This document shows, in pieces, positions 38,937 to 51,082 of a stretch of 64,000 bases of DNA. The first letter of the stretch is position 1. Every line of letters starts with the position of its first letter. A program made the position numbers and the translations under genes. The DNA comes from Dendrobium chrysotoxum (lineage: Eukaryota; Streptophyta; Magnoliopsida; Asparagales; Orchidaceae), in contig CM034312.1 of assembly GCA_019925795.1 (NCBI GenBank), forward strand, positions 25,943,914 through 26,007,913, written 5' to 3'. The notes beneath the pieces were generated by a model. The model did not search any database. It saw only the letters and a list, made by a program, of their open reading frames with translations, and was not told where the DNA came from.

Positions 38937-40099
38937 TACTGAAGTTGTACGTTCCGCTATAATTACTATAACTAATATGAACATGAGAATATCATAACGA
39001 AATACCACAATAATTCAATATATACAATTTTAATAACCAATAAATTACTTCTGATTATCTCTCTACCAAATAATGACTTCAAATAAAAAAAATTATTAAA
39101 TCATCACAACAATAATTACATAGAAAAATTATATTCTTTTCAAACTCACATAAAATTTAACTAAATAATTCATAATTTTTTTAAAATTATCTATTTCCAA
39201 ACACATGTAAAACTACACCAAAATTTTAAACTGTAAGCATATATTAGCTACAAATTATTTAACTCATACAATCAACATTGCTTAATTTAAAATAATTCAT
39301 CTTCTCTGTGCCAAAATTATTTACTGAGGGTGAATCTCAACATTATTTAATTTATTTTATGATAAATGTGATACGTAAATAACTAATCACATTTTTAATA
39401 TACTTAACACAAACTCAATTATTTTAAAACTAATACTTATTCAAATTTCCATCACAAAATTTATTCGAAGTTACATACATATAACTACAAAATAATCAAA
39501 ATTATTACAACAAATAATAATTTAACAAATTAAAACAAATTTTTAAAAATTTACCACTTTCCAAACACATATACTAACTTCACATAATACTAACTTCAAC
39601 AAATATTTACTTCAACATATACTAACTTCACATAATTTAACTAATATAATCAACATTGCTTAAAAAACAAAGGATGAAAAAATTCAAAAAATTTTCTATC
39701 CAACATTCATCTTCTCCAACCCAAAAGAACCCAAAAAATACATATATTTCTCACACAAATTGCAACCTTCAATATGTAGGTCAACTACAACCACAGATCT
39801 ACAAAATTTTTGCAATATTCACATCCTAAATTCATAAATCTCTACTTGTCCTAAGCAAATTTTGAAATTATTTCAACAAACAAAGAGCTTTAAGCAAAAA
39901 ATTATAGAAACAAACCACAAATAATAAATCTATACTTCTCTAAGCAAAACAAAAAAATACTTAACAACATGTATTTAACTTATTTAACATAAGAAATTAA
40001 AATAAAATCTTACCTCACCTTCACCCGACAGAGAAACCACTCCATCGCGACTGAGAGAGATGGAGATGACGGAGAGCAAAGATTGGATCGGGAAAGGGA
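38937..40099. other. MULE region upstream of the transposase
   Basis: Very AT-rich, no ORF. Presumed promoter and 5' leader of the transposase; repeated short words CATATACTAACTTCA near 39,570-39,640. Confidence 0.45.
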
Positions 40100-40343
40100 A
40101 AGTGGGATTTTTAATTATGGCTGAGTCGCCCTTTTAACGGGTGACTTATAAGTCGCCCGTTAAACAGGCAACTTATAAGTACGCCACATCACCAAATTGC
40201 TACATCATCCGCCACCAGGTCCTCATTTAATTCGACATAAATTGCCTTTTAAATGGATGACTTTGCCTATTTTTAAATTCTATTAATGACATGCTTATTC
40301 ATATAATTAACTCATTAATTATACTTACTTTTAAAATTTTCCC
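40100..40343. repeat. right terminal inverted repeat of the MULE
   Basis: Inverted counterpart of 31,240-31,573, ending TTAAAATTTTCCC. Contains two hairpins of the same TAAGTCGCCC type (40,122-40,149 and 40,148-40,179). Confidence 0.7.
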
Positions 40344-40822
40344 ATTTTTTTAACCACGTCAGCAGGCGTCCGAGCTATTGGATCTATCATGGTAGCATAG
40401 ATGGTTGGGATGTGGCCACAATGACCGAAACAAAATAGCGATCGATTTGCTGTTATATCCATTGGACGAGTGATACCGTCCGACGGCCTCTAGAGCTGTA
40501 GAAAGCTCGGGAAGGCTTGAAAGAGGGCTGGGAAAGTTTGAGAAAGAACTAGGAGAGATAGAGGTTACTAGAGCTAGATTTTTTTGGAAATAGAAGTGGA
40601 TGATGGGTTTTGGAAAGGGTTTAGTACTTATCCCTCATTCTCTCTATTTGGATGGCTTTGATCCACTTGGGAGAAGCTTGGATGCTTGCCAAGTGTCATT
40701 AGGACTACTCAAAATCAAAGGATATAGCTGGAGTTGATTTAGAATGGGGGGGAAGGCTTAAACAAAGGGATTTGACCATTTAAGCTTCTTGAAGGCTTAG
40801 TTGACTAGATTGAGGAGGCTTA
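40344..40822. other. flank between MULE and copia copy B
   Basis: No ORF. Partly GC-rich (40,355-40,510), then purine-rich. Style and words (GGGATTTGAC, TTAGTTGACTAG) continue after copy B at 62,417, consistent with copy B having split one sequence. Confidence 0.45.
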
Positions 40823-42659
40823 TGAAAGTTCGATAGGGATGTTAAGCCCTTATGAACTAGCCCGAGGCTAACCAAGAGGGAGGGTGAATTGATAGTTTTA
40901 AAAAGTTCTTTAACCAAAAGAAAGATCTTTTTATAATTTGCAACAAAAATGAATAAAAAATAATAATAATAAGATCAATCACAAATTTCACCCAAGCAGA
41001 TAACAACATAAAAAATAAAGTGCAAAAAATAATCAGAAAGAACACATCAGATTTTATAGTGGTTCGGTCAACTTGACCTACGTCCACTCCCTAAAGCCTC
41101 ACCTCCAGGTATGGCACTACTCAAATCAGTGACTCTCCTTTTGCTCCCACAGCAAGGCGGAGAAGCCTTTACACAACTCCTTTTCACCAACCCGGTGAGG
41201 CAAAGAACCCAGACTTCTTTTGCTTCTTCTTGAAGTAGGCAGAGAACCCAGACTCCTTTCGCTTCCTCCTAAAACAGGTAGAGAATCTTACCTCCTTTTG
41301 CTTCCTCTTGAAAAAGGCAGAAAACCTTGACTTCTTACTCATGATCCTTCCCACAGCGACACCACGGGACAAGAGATGACGATCGAAAAAGATGACTCGA
41401 ATCCTTTCTAGGAGTAACCTTTGTGAACACCTCACAACCTCTCCGTCACAAGATTCTCTCTCTCTCTCCCAAGCTCTCCCTCTCCCTCTCAAAGCTCTCT
41501 CAGGAAAGGAATTTGGCAAAAAGTTTTTTCCAATAACAAACAAAAAAGTTTAAATAGAAAGGCACAAAAATTGCCCTAAAATTTAACTTGCCGTCAAAGA
41601 TCATCCAGGACGATCGAAGGATTGTTCTGTACGATCAGTATAAATTTTCACCAATTGGCTTGGATGATTTGGCTTCTTTGGATGATTAGAAGACATGTTT
41701 TGTTCAGTTCATCCGGGCTGATCCTGCGATCATCCGGGATGATTAGTTCAACTCACGAAAATTATCTTGAGTATTATTCGGGTTGTCCAGGAGAAAATGC
41801 TGGACAATCTGAAGAAAAAGACTTGATCATCTGGGATAATATGCCTATCATCCCGTATGATTAGTTCAAAAATGACCATCCTGCACATTGGGCAAATCAT
41901 CCTGCACAAACATGTTGTACGATTGAAAATAACTTGATCATCCAGGATGATATTTCTATCATCCTGGACGATTAGTATAAATAGACTTATATCATCCAGT
42001 ACATTATACGGGTCATCCAGGTGAAGTCATTTAGATGATGAGGATTTTTAACATATCGTCCGAGACGATCTTGCGATAGTCCAGGATGATGTGATCAATC
42101 AAATTAATCCTTGATTGCATTCCTTAATGACCTGGCTTAATTAGGCATGATTGCTATGAATTATCTAAGATGATTCACGTATCGTCCAGGATGATTAGAT
42201 AGAAGAACTAAGAAATCAAAACATGCCTAACTTAGTCTAACGGCTGAGAATTTTTGATTTGAGCCTATCATCCTGTACGATGGGAGGATCATCTAGGATG
42301 ATCTGCTTAATCAGACCGACTTAACTTGACAGCCCATATTAGGATTTCTATTTTTAGTGGATCGTCCAGGACGATATGGCGATCGTCCAGGATGTTGCGA
42401 TAAAAAATAGAACAGAAACTCTAACTCATAAAAAATCTCCCCCTGAGTGTGTGTATGCAAGGTTACTTAGCTAGGCGATCAATTACATTACATTTGCTCA
42501 AGAAAGGGAAAAATTACATTTAAACACACGCGGACCCGATTTTGAGTTGGCCTGAATTACATTTGATCTTTTGTACCTGAAATGTTAGCCAATCAAAAAC
42601 AGAACACAGAAATGTTTATTATCATCAAAATTATAATCTTTAAATCCAGATTTGCAATA
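40823..42659 (-). repeat. 3' LTR of copia copy B
   Basis: Plus-strand ends TGAAAGTTCG and TTTGCAATA. Contains decayed palindromes (41,599-42,395), a TATA-like CTATTTAAAC on the minus strand near 41,560, and the 43-bp tandem units near 41,205-41,330. Confidence 0.88.
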
Positions 42660-42676
42660 ATCTCCCCTTTTTTTAT
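42660..42676 (-). other. polypurine tract, copia copy B
   Basis: Minus strand AAAAAAAGGGGAGAT directly upstream of the 3' LTR. Confidence 0.75.
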
Positions 42677-42858
42677 GATGGCAAATATTTATTTAGTAGT
42701 TTCAAATAAAGTAGATAGGAGTAATCAACGCACATATGAGAGAAGATTTATCATTATAAATTTTACTAATCATTGACAAAGAATGACACTAAATATAACA
42801 AAAGAAATAACTACAACATAAAAATATCCAAAGAAACTACTAGTAACACAAAAAATAA

Positions 42859-42890
42859 CTCCCCCTTTTGACATCACAAAAAGGAGGAAG
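42859..42890. other. conserved inverted repeat upstream of the PPT (copy B)
   Basis: CTCCCCCTTTT and AAAAAGGAGGAAG arms around GACATCAC, as in copies A and C. Confidence 0.5.
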
Positions 42891-42979
42891 AAAAAGAAAA
42901 ATAAAACAAACTAGAAACATCACAACACAGAAAAATAATAGAGAAGTGGATCCTAATCAGATGGAGGAGGAGGTGGTGG

Positions 42980-43035
42980 CTAAAAATAGCTATGAATAGT
43001 GGCAAACTATTCTCCAAACCAGGCCATGTCCTGGT
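42980..43035 (-). pseudogene. extra ORF of copy B, 3' part
   Basis: The last codons of the extra ORF (DMAWFGE-stop-FATIHS) cut off from the rest by the insertion of copy A between the two CTGGT copies. Homologous to the end of the extra ORF in copy C. Confidence 0.6.
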
Positions 43036-44732
43036 TGAAAGTTCGAAAGGGATGTTAAGCCCTAGTGAACTAGTCCCGAGGCTAACCAAGAGGGGGGGTG
43101 AATTTGTTATTTAAAAATTTCACGATAACTACAAAAATCTTTTCGATACTTAGCAGCGGAAATAAGTAAACAATAACGAAAAGATCAACCAACGATATTC
43201 ACCCAAGCAGTTTATATTGAAAAGTAAAATGTAAAACTGAATCAGAAAAGCAAACCAGATTTTATAGTGGTTCGGTCAACTTGACCTACGTCCACTCCCC
43301 GGAGCCTCCCCTCCGGGTATTGCACTAAATGAAAGTGACTCTCCTTTTGTTCCCACAGCAAGGCGGAGAAGCCTGTACAAAACACCTCCTTTTTACCACA
43401 CGGTGAGGCAGAGAACCTGACCTCCTTTCGCTTCCTCCTGAAGCAGGCAGAGAACCTTCGAACTCCTTTTGCTTCCACCTGAAGCGGGTAGAGAAACCAC
43501 AAACTCCTTTCGCTTCCTCCTGAAGCGGGCAGAGAACCCGGATCTTCTTGCGAACGATCCTCCCACGAAGAACACCGACTAGATGACAGACGACGAGTGG
43601 AGAAGACGACTCTGATCCGTGCTTGGAGCAACCTTAGTGAATCCCTCACTAACTCCCCCTCACAAGATCTCTTCTCTCTCTCCCAACTCTCTCTCTCTCT
43701 AGGATTTCTCAGGGAAGGAAGGCAGCAAAAGATTTTTCCCAATCTAGGAAAAAGTTCTTTTAAAGGAGGGCTTAAAATTTGCCCTAAATCTCAACTTGTC
43801 GGCCAAGATCGTCCAGGACGATCGGTAGATCGTCCTGTACGATCAGTTTAAATTCAGCTGTTTCAGCCTGGACGATCTGGCTATTCTGGACGATCAGTAG
43901 AAAAAGTTGTTCATATCGTCCCGTACGATCCTGCGATCGTCCGGGACGATTAGTTCAAATTGAAGGAAATCATCCAGAAGACAGTTCGGGTCGTCTAGAG
44001 AAATCTTTGTTGGATGACCAAAAAATGACTTGATCGTCCCGGACGATAGGGTAATCGTCCGGTACGATTAGTTCAAAAAGGCCCCAAATCGTCCTGTACA
44101 TAGTTCTGGACGTACAGCTGAAATGCACAAGACGATCACGATCGTCCGGGACGATCCTGCGATCGTCCAGGACGATGTGATCGTATCAATTAAACATTAA
44201 TTGCTTTCCTTAATTACCAGACTAATTTAGGCATGATTGTAGTGAATCGTCCAGGACGATACACGTATCGTCCGGGACGATCAGACCAAAATACTTAAAA
44301 TAAAACTTTCCTAACTTAATCTGGCGGATGGGAATTTCTGATTTGAGAATATCGTCCCGTACGATCCAAAGATCGTCCAGGACGATCTGCTTAATCAGAC
44401 CTTCTTAACTTAGTCGCCCTAATTAGGGTTTCTGTTTTAACTGGATCGTCCAGGACGATGAAACTATCGTCCAGGACGATCTGAACAAAAATTGAACAGA
44501 AACTCTAACTCACTCAATCTCTCCCCCTGAGTGTGTGTGTGCAAGGTTACTTAGCTAGGGGATCAGTTACATTACAATTGACTCAATAAAAGGAAAAATC
44601 ATATATTTGACACACTTGGACCCGATCTTGAGTTGGCTTGAGTGGCTCGCGGTCTTTTGTGCCTGAAACAGATTAGCCAAGCAAAAACACACTGGAAATA
44701 TGTTTGTCATCATCAAAACCAGATTTGCAACA
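43036..44732 (-). repeat. 3' LTR of copia copy A
   Basis: Minus strand TGTTGCAAATC...CGAACTTTCA. U3 palindrome array at 43,807-44,485; tandem 43-bp units near 43,410-43,540. The basic Arg/Lys-rich frames at 43,242-43,742 arise from these repeats. Confidence 0.97.
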
Positions 44733-44746
44733 ATCTCCCCCTTTTT
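44733..44746 (-). other. polypurine tract, copia copy A
   Basis: Minus strand AAAAAGGGGGAGAT immediately before the 3' LTR; primer for plus-strand DNA synthesis. Confidence 0.9.
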
Positions 44747-46166
44747 GATGATGGCAAACATTTGTAAAGTAGTCTGAAAATAAAAGTAAACTAGGAGATC
44801 CAACAAACAAATATTTTTTTTTTTTTAATTTTCATTTAAAAGCTAGAACAATACATGAAGCATGACTCAGAAAATAGAAACAGACACGACTACAACTGAC
44901 TCCCCCTTTTGACATCACAAAAAGGAGGAGCGAAAAACATAACACGGAAATAAAACATAAAATAAAACATATTGATTTTAGATTCAAAAACCAATGACAG
45001 GACAATTGACAGCGCTGAAATCCAAAAAAGGTTGGAAATAATCAACTTTCGTAACTCCGACCCGGGCACCTTATCGATGCAAACCTCTTTCAACACAAAA
45101 ATCCGATTCAGAATAAAAGATATTAGATTTGAAAAGAAATCTTTTCAAGCCTCGTTCCAGAAAAATATCTGATATAATAGTGTTACAAAGTAAAAAATCA
45201 GAAATCATGATTTTCAAAACTCAAGCTTTTGAAAATATTAAGTGGCGCACAGATTCCTCTAAGACATTTAACAATCTGAAAGGAAAGAAAGCTTGTTTTG
45301 GGCTCATGTTGTGCCTCTTTTTCAAATTGGTTGGCGCTTTGCGCATCTTTTGATTTTTGATACACTTTGTGTATCCAATTTGGCAATTTCGCATCTTTTC
45401 AGTTTTGGGCTCATTTTATGCCTCTTTTTCAAATTATCTGGCGCATTGCGCATCTTTTATAAGCTTTCTCCTTTTCATAATCATTAAAGAGTCTCAGCTG
45501 TGAGATTATCTTCCAGACATAGGAGATGACTCTCCGCAGTAAGGAAGAACGATTCACAAAACAAAATCCATACAACATATGATAAATGCAATCACTTGGT
45601 TTAGAAAATCAAACTAATGACTCAAGACTTTGAAAAATACTATTGATATGAGGCAGATTACTGTAGGAAGATAAAATAATCTCTATTTCAAAAACTAACA
45701 TTTTAATTTTGAAAAGGATTTTTATTCAAAAGAAACTACACACCAGTAAAGGAGTTAGAGGAAGAGAAACAATTATCAATGTTTCTTCCCTTTAACAGAT
45801 TCAGCGAAGTCAATCACTGCTTATCAGCTTCCAAACCAAAACAAGGTAAAAACTCCCAGTCAAAAATTCAGATCACCAGAAGTAGTGAGCGGTGATCAGA
45901 TCTTGAAAAGTATAAAATAGTAAGTGCAAGATATGAACCCGTAAATAAATAAAAACAGGTAGAAAATCATAGCAAAGTAAATACTCAAATCAAACTAAAA
46001 AAAAAGGGTAACACAGAAATCAGCAGAAGAAATAAAATCAACTGAAAGCAAATAATCAAACCAAAACTAACTAACAAAAATCAGAAATCAGAATACAAAA
46101 ACTAACTAACAGAAATCAGAAAACAGAATACCAATCATAACAATCATAAATCAACAGTCATCAGAA
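44747..46166 (-). other. 3' untranslated region of copia copy A
   Basis: No ORF of note. Holds the inverted repeat at 44,900-44,930 (CTCCCCCTTTT and AAAAAGGAGGAG arms), then at about 44,970 joins directly to sequence that in B and C lies upstream of the extra ORF, so about 1.8 kb is missing. Also contains the GCGCATCTTTT repeats (45,297-45,462). Confidence 0.7.
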
Positions 46167-49100
46167 TCAAGCATTTATATCAATCACTCCTAATCTTGTT
46201 CTCAAAATACTGAATGAGTCAAAGGCCAGTGGTTTAGTGAATATGTCAGCCAGCTGATTTTCAGTTGCTACGTGGTGTAGCTCAATGTCCCCTTTTGTAA
46301 CATGGTCCCTAATGAAGTGATGCCTAATGTCAATGTGTTTGGTCCTAGAATGTTGGATTGGATTCTTAGAGATACAGATGGCACTAGTATTATCACACAG
46401 AACAGAAATTATGCCAACAGGTACTTCTAAATCCAAGACTTGCTGCTTCAACCAAAGAACTTGGGCCACACAACTCCCTAAGGCAATGTACTCAGCTTCA
46501 GCAGTGGAAAGTGCAACTGAGTTCTATTTTCTACTGGACCAGGAGACTAACGACTGTCCTATGAATTGACAAGTCCCAGAGGTACTCTTCCTATCCACCC
46601 TACACCCCACAAAGTCAGAGTCAGAATATCCAATGATCTCAAAAGAGGTGCTGTGCCTAGGGTACCAAATTCCTAGGTTTGGGGTTCCTAAAAGATATCT
46701 AAGAATTCTCTTAACAGCAGTCAGGTGGGACTCTTTAGGATCAGCCTGAAACCTAGTACAAAGACAGACACTAAACATGATATCAGGTCGGCTAGCAGTC
46801 AGGTAAAGTAGTGAACCTATTATCCCTCTATACTTCTTCTGATCAACAGATTTTCCATTTGAATCCTTATCTAACTGAACTGAGGAGGGCATGGGAGTAC
46901 TGATTGGCTTGGCTTTGTCCATTTCATATTTCTTCAAAATGTCCTTAGTGTATTTTGATTGATTGAGAAAGGTTCCATCATCCGTTTGCCTTATGCTAAA
47001 CCCCAAAAAGTAGGACAATTCTCCCATCATACTCATCTCAAACTCCTTACTCATTGTTTTGGAAAACTCATCACATAAATATTTATGAGAAGATCCAAAA
47101 ATTATATCATCAATATAAATCTGGACAATGAGTAAGTCATCTCCTATTCTCCTCAGAAAAAGGGTGGTGTCTACGCTCCCCTTAACAAACTCTCTTTCTA
47201 ACAGGAATGTGCTAAGCCTCTCATACCAAGCTCTGGGTGCCTGTTTTAATCCATATAAGGCCTTTTTTAATTTATAGACATGACTTGGATATTGGGAACT
47301 CTCAAAACCTGGGGGTTGTTCTACAAAAACATCTTCTTTAATTACCCCATTTAAAAAGGCACTCTTGACATCCATTTGACACAGCTTAAATCCCTTGTAA
47401 CAGGCAAAGGCTAGTAGCACTCTAATGGCTTCCAATCTAGCTACAGGGGCAAAAGTTTCCTCAAAATCTAGCCCTTCTATCTGATTATACCCCTTAGCCA
47501 CCAATCTTGCCTTATTTCTCACCACCACACCAGAATCATTCATCTTATTCTTAAAGACCCACTTGGTTCCCACAATACTTTGGTTTCTAGGTCTTTCTAC
47601 TAACTCCCAAACATCATTCCTTACAAATTGATTCAATTCTTCCTGCATAGCTAAAATCCAAAATTCATCCAACAGGGCTTGATTGATGTTGGTGGGTTCA
47701 GTCATTGAGATAAAGGCAGAATGGTTTACTTCCTTCCTAAGTCCATGCCTAGTCCTAACACCTTCAGAAGGGTCTCCTAAGATCAGTTCTTTAGGATGAC
47801 TCGAAGAATATCTCCAATCTCTAGGCAACTCTGTTTGAGGTTCTACCCTTTCCTCCAAATTTGTATTTCCAACTCCTTGGGTAACCTCAACAATCTCTTC
47901 ATCTTCTACTTCAGATCTAGACTCCTTAGGATCAGATTCATCAAACACTACATGGGTTGTTTCTTCCACCACCAAAGTCCTCCTATTGAACACCCTAAAG
48001 GATTTCCCCACACTTGAATATCCTAAGAACACTCCTTCATCAGATTTGGGGTCAAATTTTCCTAAGGGTGACTTCCCGTTGTTCAGAATGAAAACCTTAC
48101 AGCCAAAGATATGGAGGTGGGACAGATTTGGTGTTCTACCCTTAATGATCTCATAAGGTGTCTTGTTCAGTTTGACTCTCACATTCACCCTATTCAGCAC
48201 ATAACAGGCAGTGTTCACCGCTTCAGCCCAAAAGTATTTAGGAAGTGAATACTCAGCAAGCATGGCTCTAGCGGCTTCCACTAAGGTCCTGTTCTTCCTT
48301 TCAGCTACCCCGTTCTGCTGAGGGGTCCTAGGAGCTGAAAAATTGTGACTAATCCCATGATCCTCACAAAAACTTCCAAATCTTTCATTTTCAAACTCCC
48401 CTCCGTGATCACTATGGATGGTAATAATCTCACATCCTAACTTCTTCTGAATCCAAGTAGAGAAAGATCTAAACTCATCAAATGACTCAGATTTGTGTGA
48501 CAAAAACTTAACCCAAGTGAACCTTGAATAATCATTAACAATCACAAAACCATAGACTCTCCCCCCTAAGCTGGCAGTGCTAATGGGTCCAAAGAGGTCC
48601 ATATGAAGAACTTCTAAAGGTCTAGAGGTGCTAATGTCCTTAACTGAGTGAAAAGAGGACTGGACTTGCTTCCCCAACTGACAGGCATCACACAGGTGAT
48701 CCTTAGTGAACTTAAGCTTGGGCACACCTCTAACTAAGTCCTTTTGGGTGACTCTCCTAAGGGTTTTCATACTGGCATGACACAATCTCCTATGCCATAA
48801 CCAAGACTCATCAGCAGCAGTTTTTAAGCAAATTGAATTATCAGATTTAATGCTACTTACATCCAGCTTGTAGACGTTGTTGATCCTTTGCCCCTGCAAA
48901 ACAACTTCATCATTTAAGCTTAAAATGCAGCCAGTGGGCAGGAATTTGATGCTGTATCCCTTGTCACAGAGTTGACTGATGCTCAGTAGGTTGTGTTTCA
49001 GTCCATCTACAAGCAAAACATTATCAATCACAAAATTCTTTGAATCACCAATCATACCTGTGCCTACCACCTTCCTGGTGGTGTTATCTCCAAGTGTAAC

Positions 49101-49187
49101 CTTGCCTCCAGCTCTGGCCTCCAGCGAAATGAACTGATTTGCATCTCCAGTCATATGTCTAGAACATCCGCTGTCCAGGTACCACAT
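46167..49187 (-). CDS. pol: copia pol polyprotein (protease, integrase, reverse transcriptase, RNase H), copy A
   Basis: Open for 887 codons from MWYLDSGCSRHMTGD (aspartic protease, D-S-G) at 49,187. Then the GAG-pre-integrase zinc region (LWHRRLCHASMKT ... HLCDACQLGK); integrase core (DLFGPIS, IHSDHGGEFE, PQQNGVAERKNRTLVEAARA); reverse transcriptase (WVFKNKMNDSGVV, CQMDVKSAFLNG, ALYGLKQAPRAWYE, YIDDIIFGS at about 47,097-47,117); and RNase H (DRKSTSGTCQFIG, then AEAEYIALGSC). A TAG at 46,524-46,526 replaces the usual Gln in SSRKQN, after which the same frame runs to the end (GVIDINA, 46,167). C-to-T change of CAG fits methylation damage. Otherwise all catalytic residues are present. The protease begins in a different frame from gag. 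Confidence 0.95.
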
Positions 49188-49228
49188 GCTCTAACGAGGT
49201 CTTGTGTGAGAGCACACCTACAAAATCA

Positions 49229-51040
49229 TCAAATGTCAGTCTTAGGAACCCAAACAGGTTTGGGTTCCTTCTTATGAAAAGAAGAATGCGATGCATGCGT
49301 GCTGTGCTGTGCAACAGGCAGTTTGGGTCTCCACACCCAATGTGTACTACGGTGAACAGTATAAGTGTGTGATATGTGTCCTAACATGCCACATGAAAAA
49401 CATCTAACACCAGGAAAAGGATTAACTAAACGTCGTGAGTGATAGTGCCTCTTCCTAGTAGTGTATGAAACATTCTTTGATGAACTTGCAATAGAATTTT
49501 TAAAAGGTGGCGATGCATAAAATTGTTCAAAAGTAGGCGGTGTTTTATTCTTTTCACAAGCACTGATTTTTACTTCCAAAAACTCATTCTCTTTCTTTAA
49601 ACTTGCAATTTTAAATTTTAAAGCGACATTGTTACTTTCTACTTCACATGCCATTGTATCTAACTCTTTAAAAGCTTTTTCTAAATCAACATGCGTGGTT
49701 TTCAAAGAATCATGCTCAGTAACTAAATCAGAATATTTTTTGTTCAATTCATCAAACTCATCAACCAGAGACATGTGATTGGAATCAAGTGTGGAATAAT
49801 CTTTAACTACAGAATCATGCTCTTTTTGTAAAGTCAAATAATCTAATTTCAAACTAGCATGGGTTTTCTTAAGCTTCCTATACGATGTATGAATCTTTTC
49901 AGAAACTTCAAATAACTGATCGTAAGTAAGCTCACATACCTCTTCCTGGTCCGACTGACCAGGGTGATCATCAGCCATCAGACACAAGTTTGTTTCCTCC
50001 TCTTCAGCTTCAGTCTCAGAAGAGTCGGATGCAGAGTCTGCCCAGAACGCCTTCTGAATCCGCTTCTTGTCCTTTCTGAACTTTGGTTTCTCCTCACTCT
50101 TCTCCTTGCTTGGGTGAGCTTTAAGTGTTGGACAATCAGCCTTAATGTGTCCAGGCTTCCTACATTTAAAACAAATCGATTCAGATGAACCCTAAAAGTT
50201 TTTATTGAACTTACCCTTGTTCCACTTCTGATAGTTCTTATGTTTCTTCCTTAGAAAGCTTTTGAATTTCCTTGTGATTAAGGCAACTTCATCGCTATCA
50301 GACCCGGAAGTGCTAGCATCTGAATCTTTGGCCTTTAGTGCCACGGTCTTCTCTTTCTTGCGTTCACCTGCATCAAGTTGCCTTTGGTTCACCCCTTGCT
50401 CGTAAGCAATGAGTGATCCAAGTAAGCTGTCAATAGAATAAGTATTTAAATCTTTGGATTCAGTAATAGCAGTAATCTTAGCATCATAAGAAGCAGGCAA
50501 ACATCTAAAAATCTTGTTCACTCTTTCGTAGTTGGTAAGTTCTCTACCTAAAGCATGCAAAGAGGTAACAATCTGAGTGAACCTTGTGTACATTTCTGAA
50601 ATAGTCTCACTAGGTTTCAAACGAAAAAGTTCATAATCATGTAACAAGATGTTTAACCTAGATTGTTTGACTTCAGTTGTACCTTCGTATGTTATACATA
50701 ACCTATCCCAGATTTCCTTTCCCGTTGTACAAGTAGAAACACGCATATAGTCTTCAGATTTCAAAGCACAAAAGAAACAGTTCAAACATTTTGCATTCAA
50801 CTGTGCTAAATCACGATCATCAAACGTCCAATCAGCAAACGGCAATTCAGTTTTCACATTGTTAATCATTCAAAAAGGTGGTTCGTATCCGTCCTTAACT
50901 AACATCCACATGCGATAATCAATAGATTGCAGAAAAGTAGACATGCGTGTTTTCCAAAAATCAAAAGGAATATTGTCAAACAACGGTGGTCTGGTAATAG
51001 AATAACTTTCAGCAGTATTACGATTGTTACAGTTAGCCAT
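49229..51040 (-). pseudogene. gag: copia gag, copy A (two in-frame stops)
   Basis: Start MANCNNRNTAESYSITRPPL at 51,040, just after the PBS. Same-frame stops are TGA at 50,870-50,872 (copy B has Lys there) and TAG at 50,192-50,194; the frame ends with TGATGA at about 49,229. Domains: DUF4219/UBN2-type gag region (EIWDRLCITYEG, SLLGSLIAYEQGVNQRQLD), zinc knuckle CFKCRKPGHIKADC (about 50,132-50,173), an acidic segment (SDSSETEAEEE), a long heptad-rich coiled coil (about 49,560-49,930), and a second knuckle-like RCFSCGMLGHISH with its last Cys replaced by Tyr. Gag coats element RNA in virus-like particles. Sirevirus gags are long for copia, as here (about 600 codons). Confidence 0.9.
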
Positions 51041-51082
51041 TGGATCAAATTCAAAAGTTTTTAAACAGAAATTTTGAATCCC

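Larger units (their letters stand above)
31240..40343. mobile_element. Mutator-like element (MULE) with transposase, PMD gene and two gene X copies
   Basis: Outer ends GGGAAAATTTTAA (31,240) and TTAAAATTTTCCC (40,343) are inverted copies, and homology continues inward (AAGCAT...ATTTAAAAGTAGGCAAA against the reverse complement AAGCAT...ATTTAAAAATAGGCAAA). Length is 9.1 kb. Inside, left to right: gene X copy 2 (+), PMD gene (-), gene X copy 3 (+), MURA transposase (-). Possible 9-bp target duplications (GATATCTTT at left, ATTTTTTTA at right) do not match well, so the exact ends are uncertain by a few bases. The transposase carries several stops, so the element is not autonomous now. Confidence 0.75.

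Noticed and set aside
31231..40352. Claiming a perfect 9-bp MULE target duplication
   Set aside because: GATATCTTT and ATTTTTTTA differ at several bases; only the inverted ends are supported.
43807..44485. Palindrome array considered as CRISPR-like or satellite
   Set aside because: Spacing is irregular, the intervals are not unique spacers of constant length, the host is a plant, and the array is confined to copia elements.
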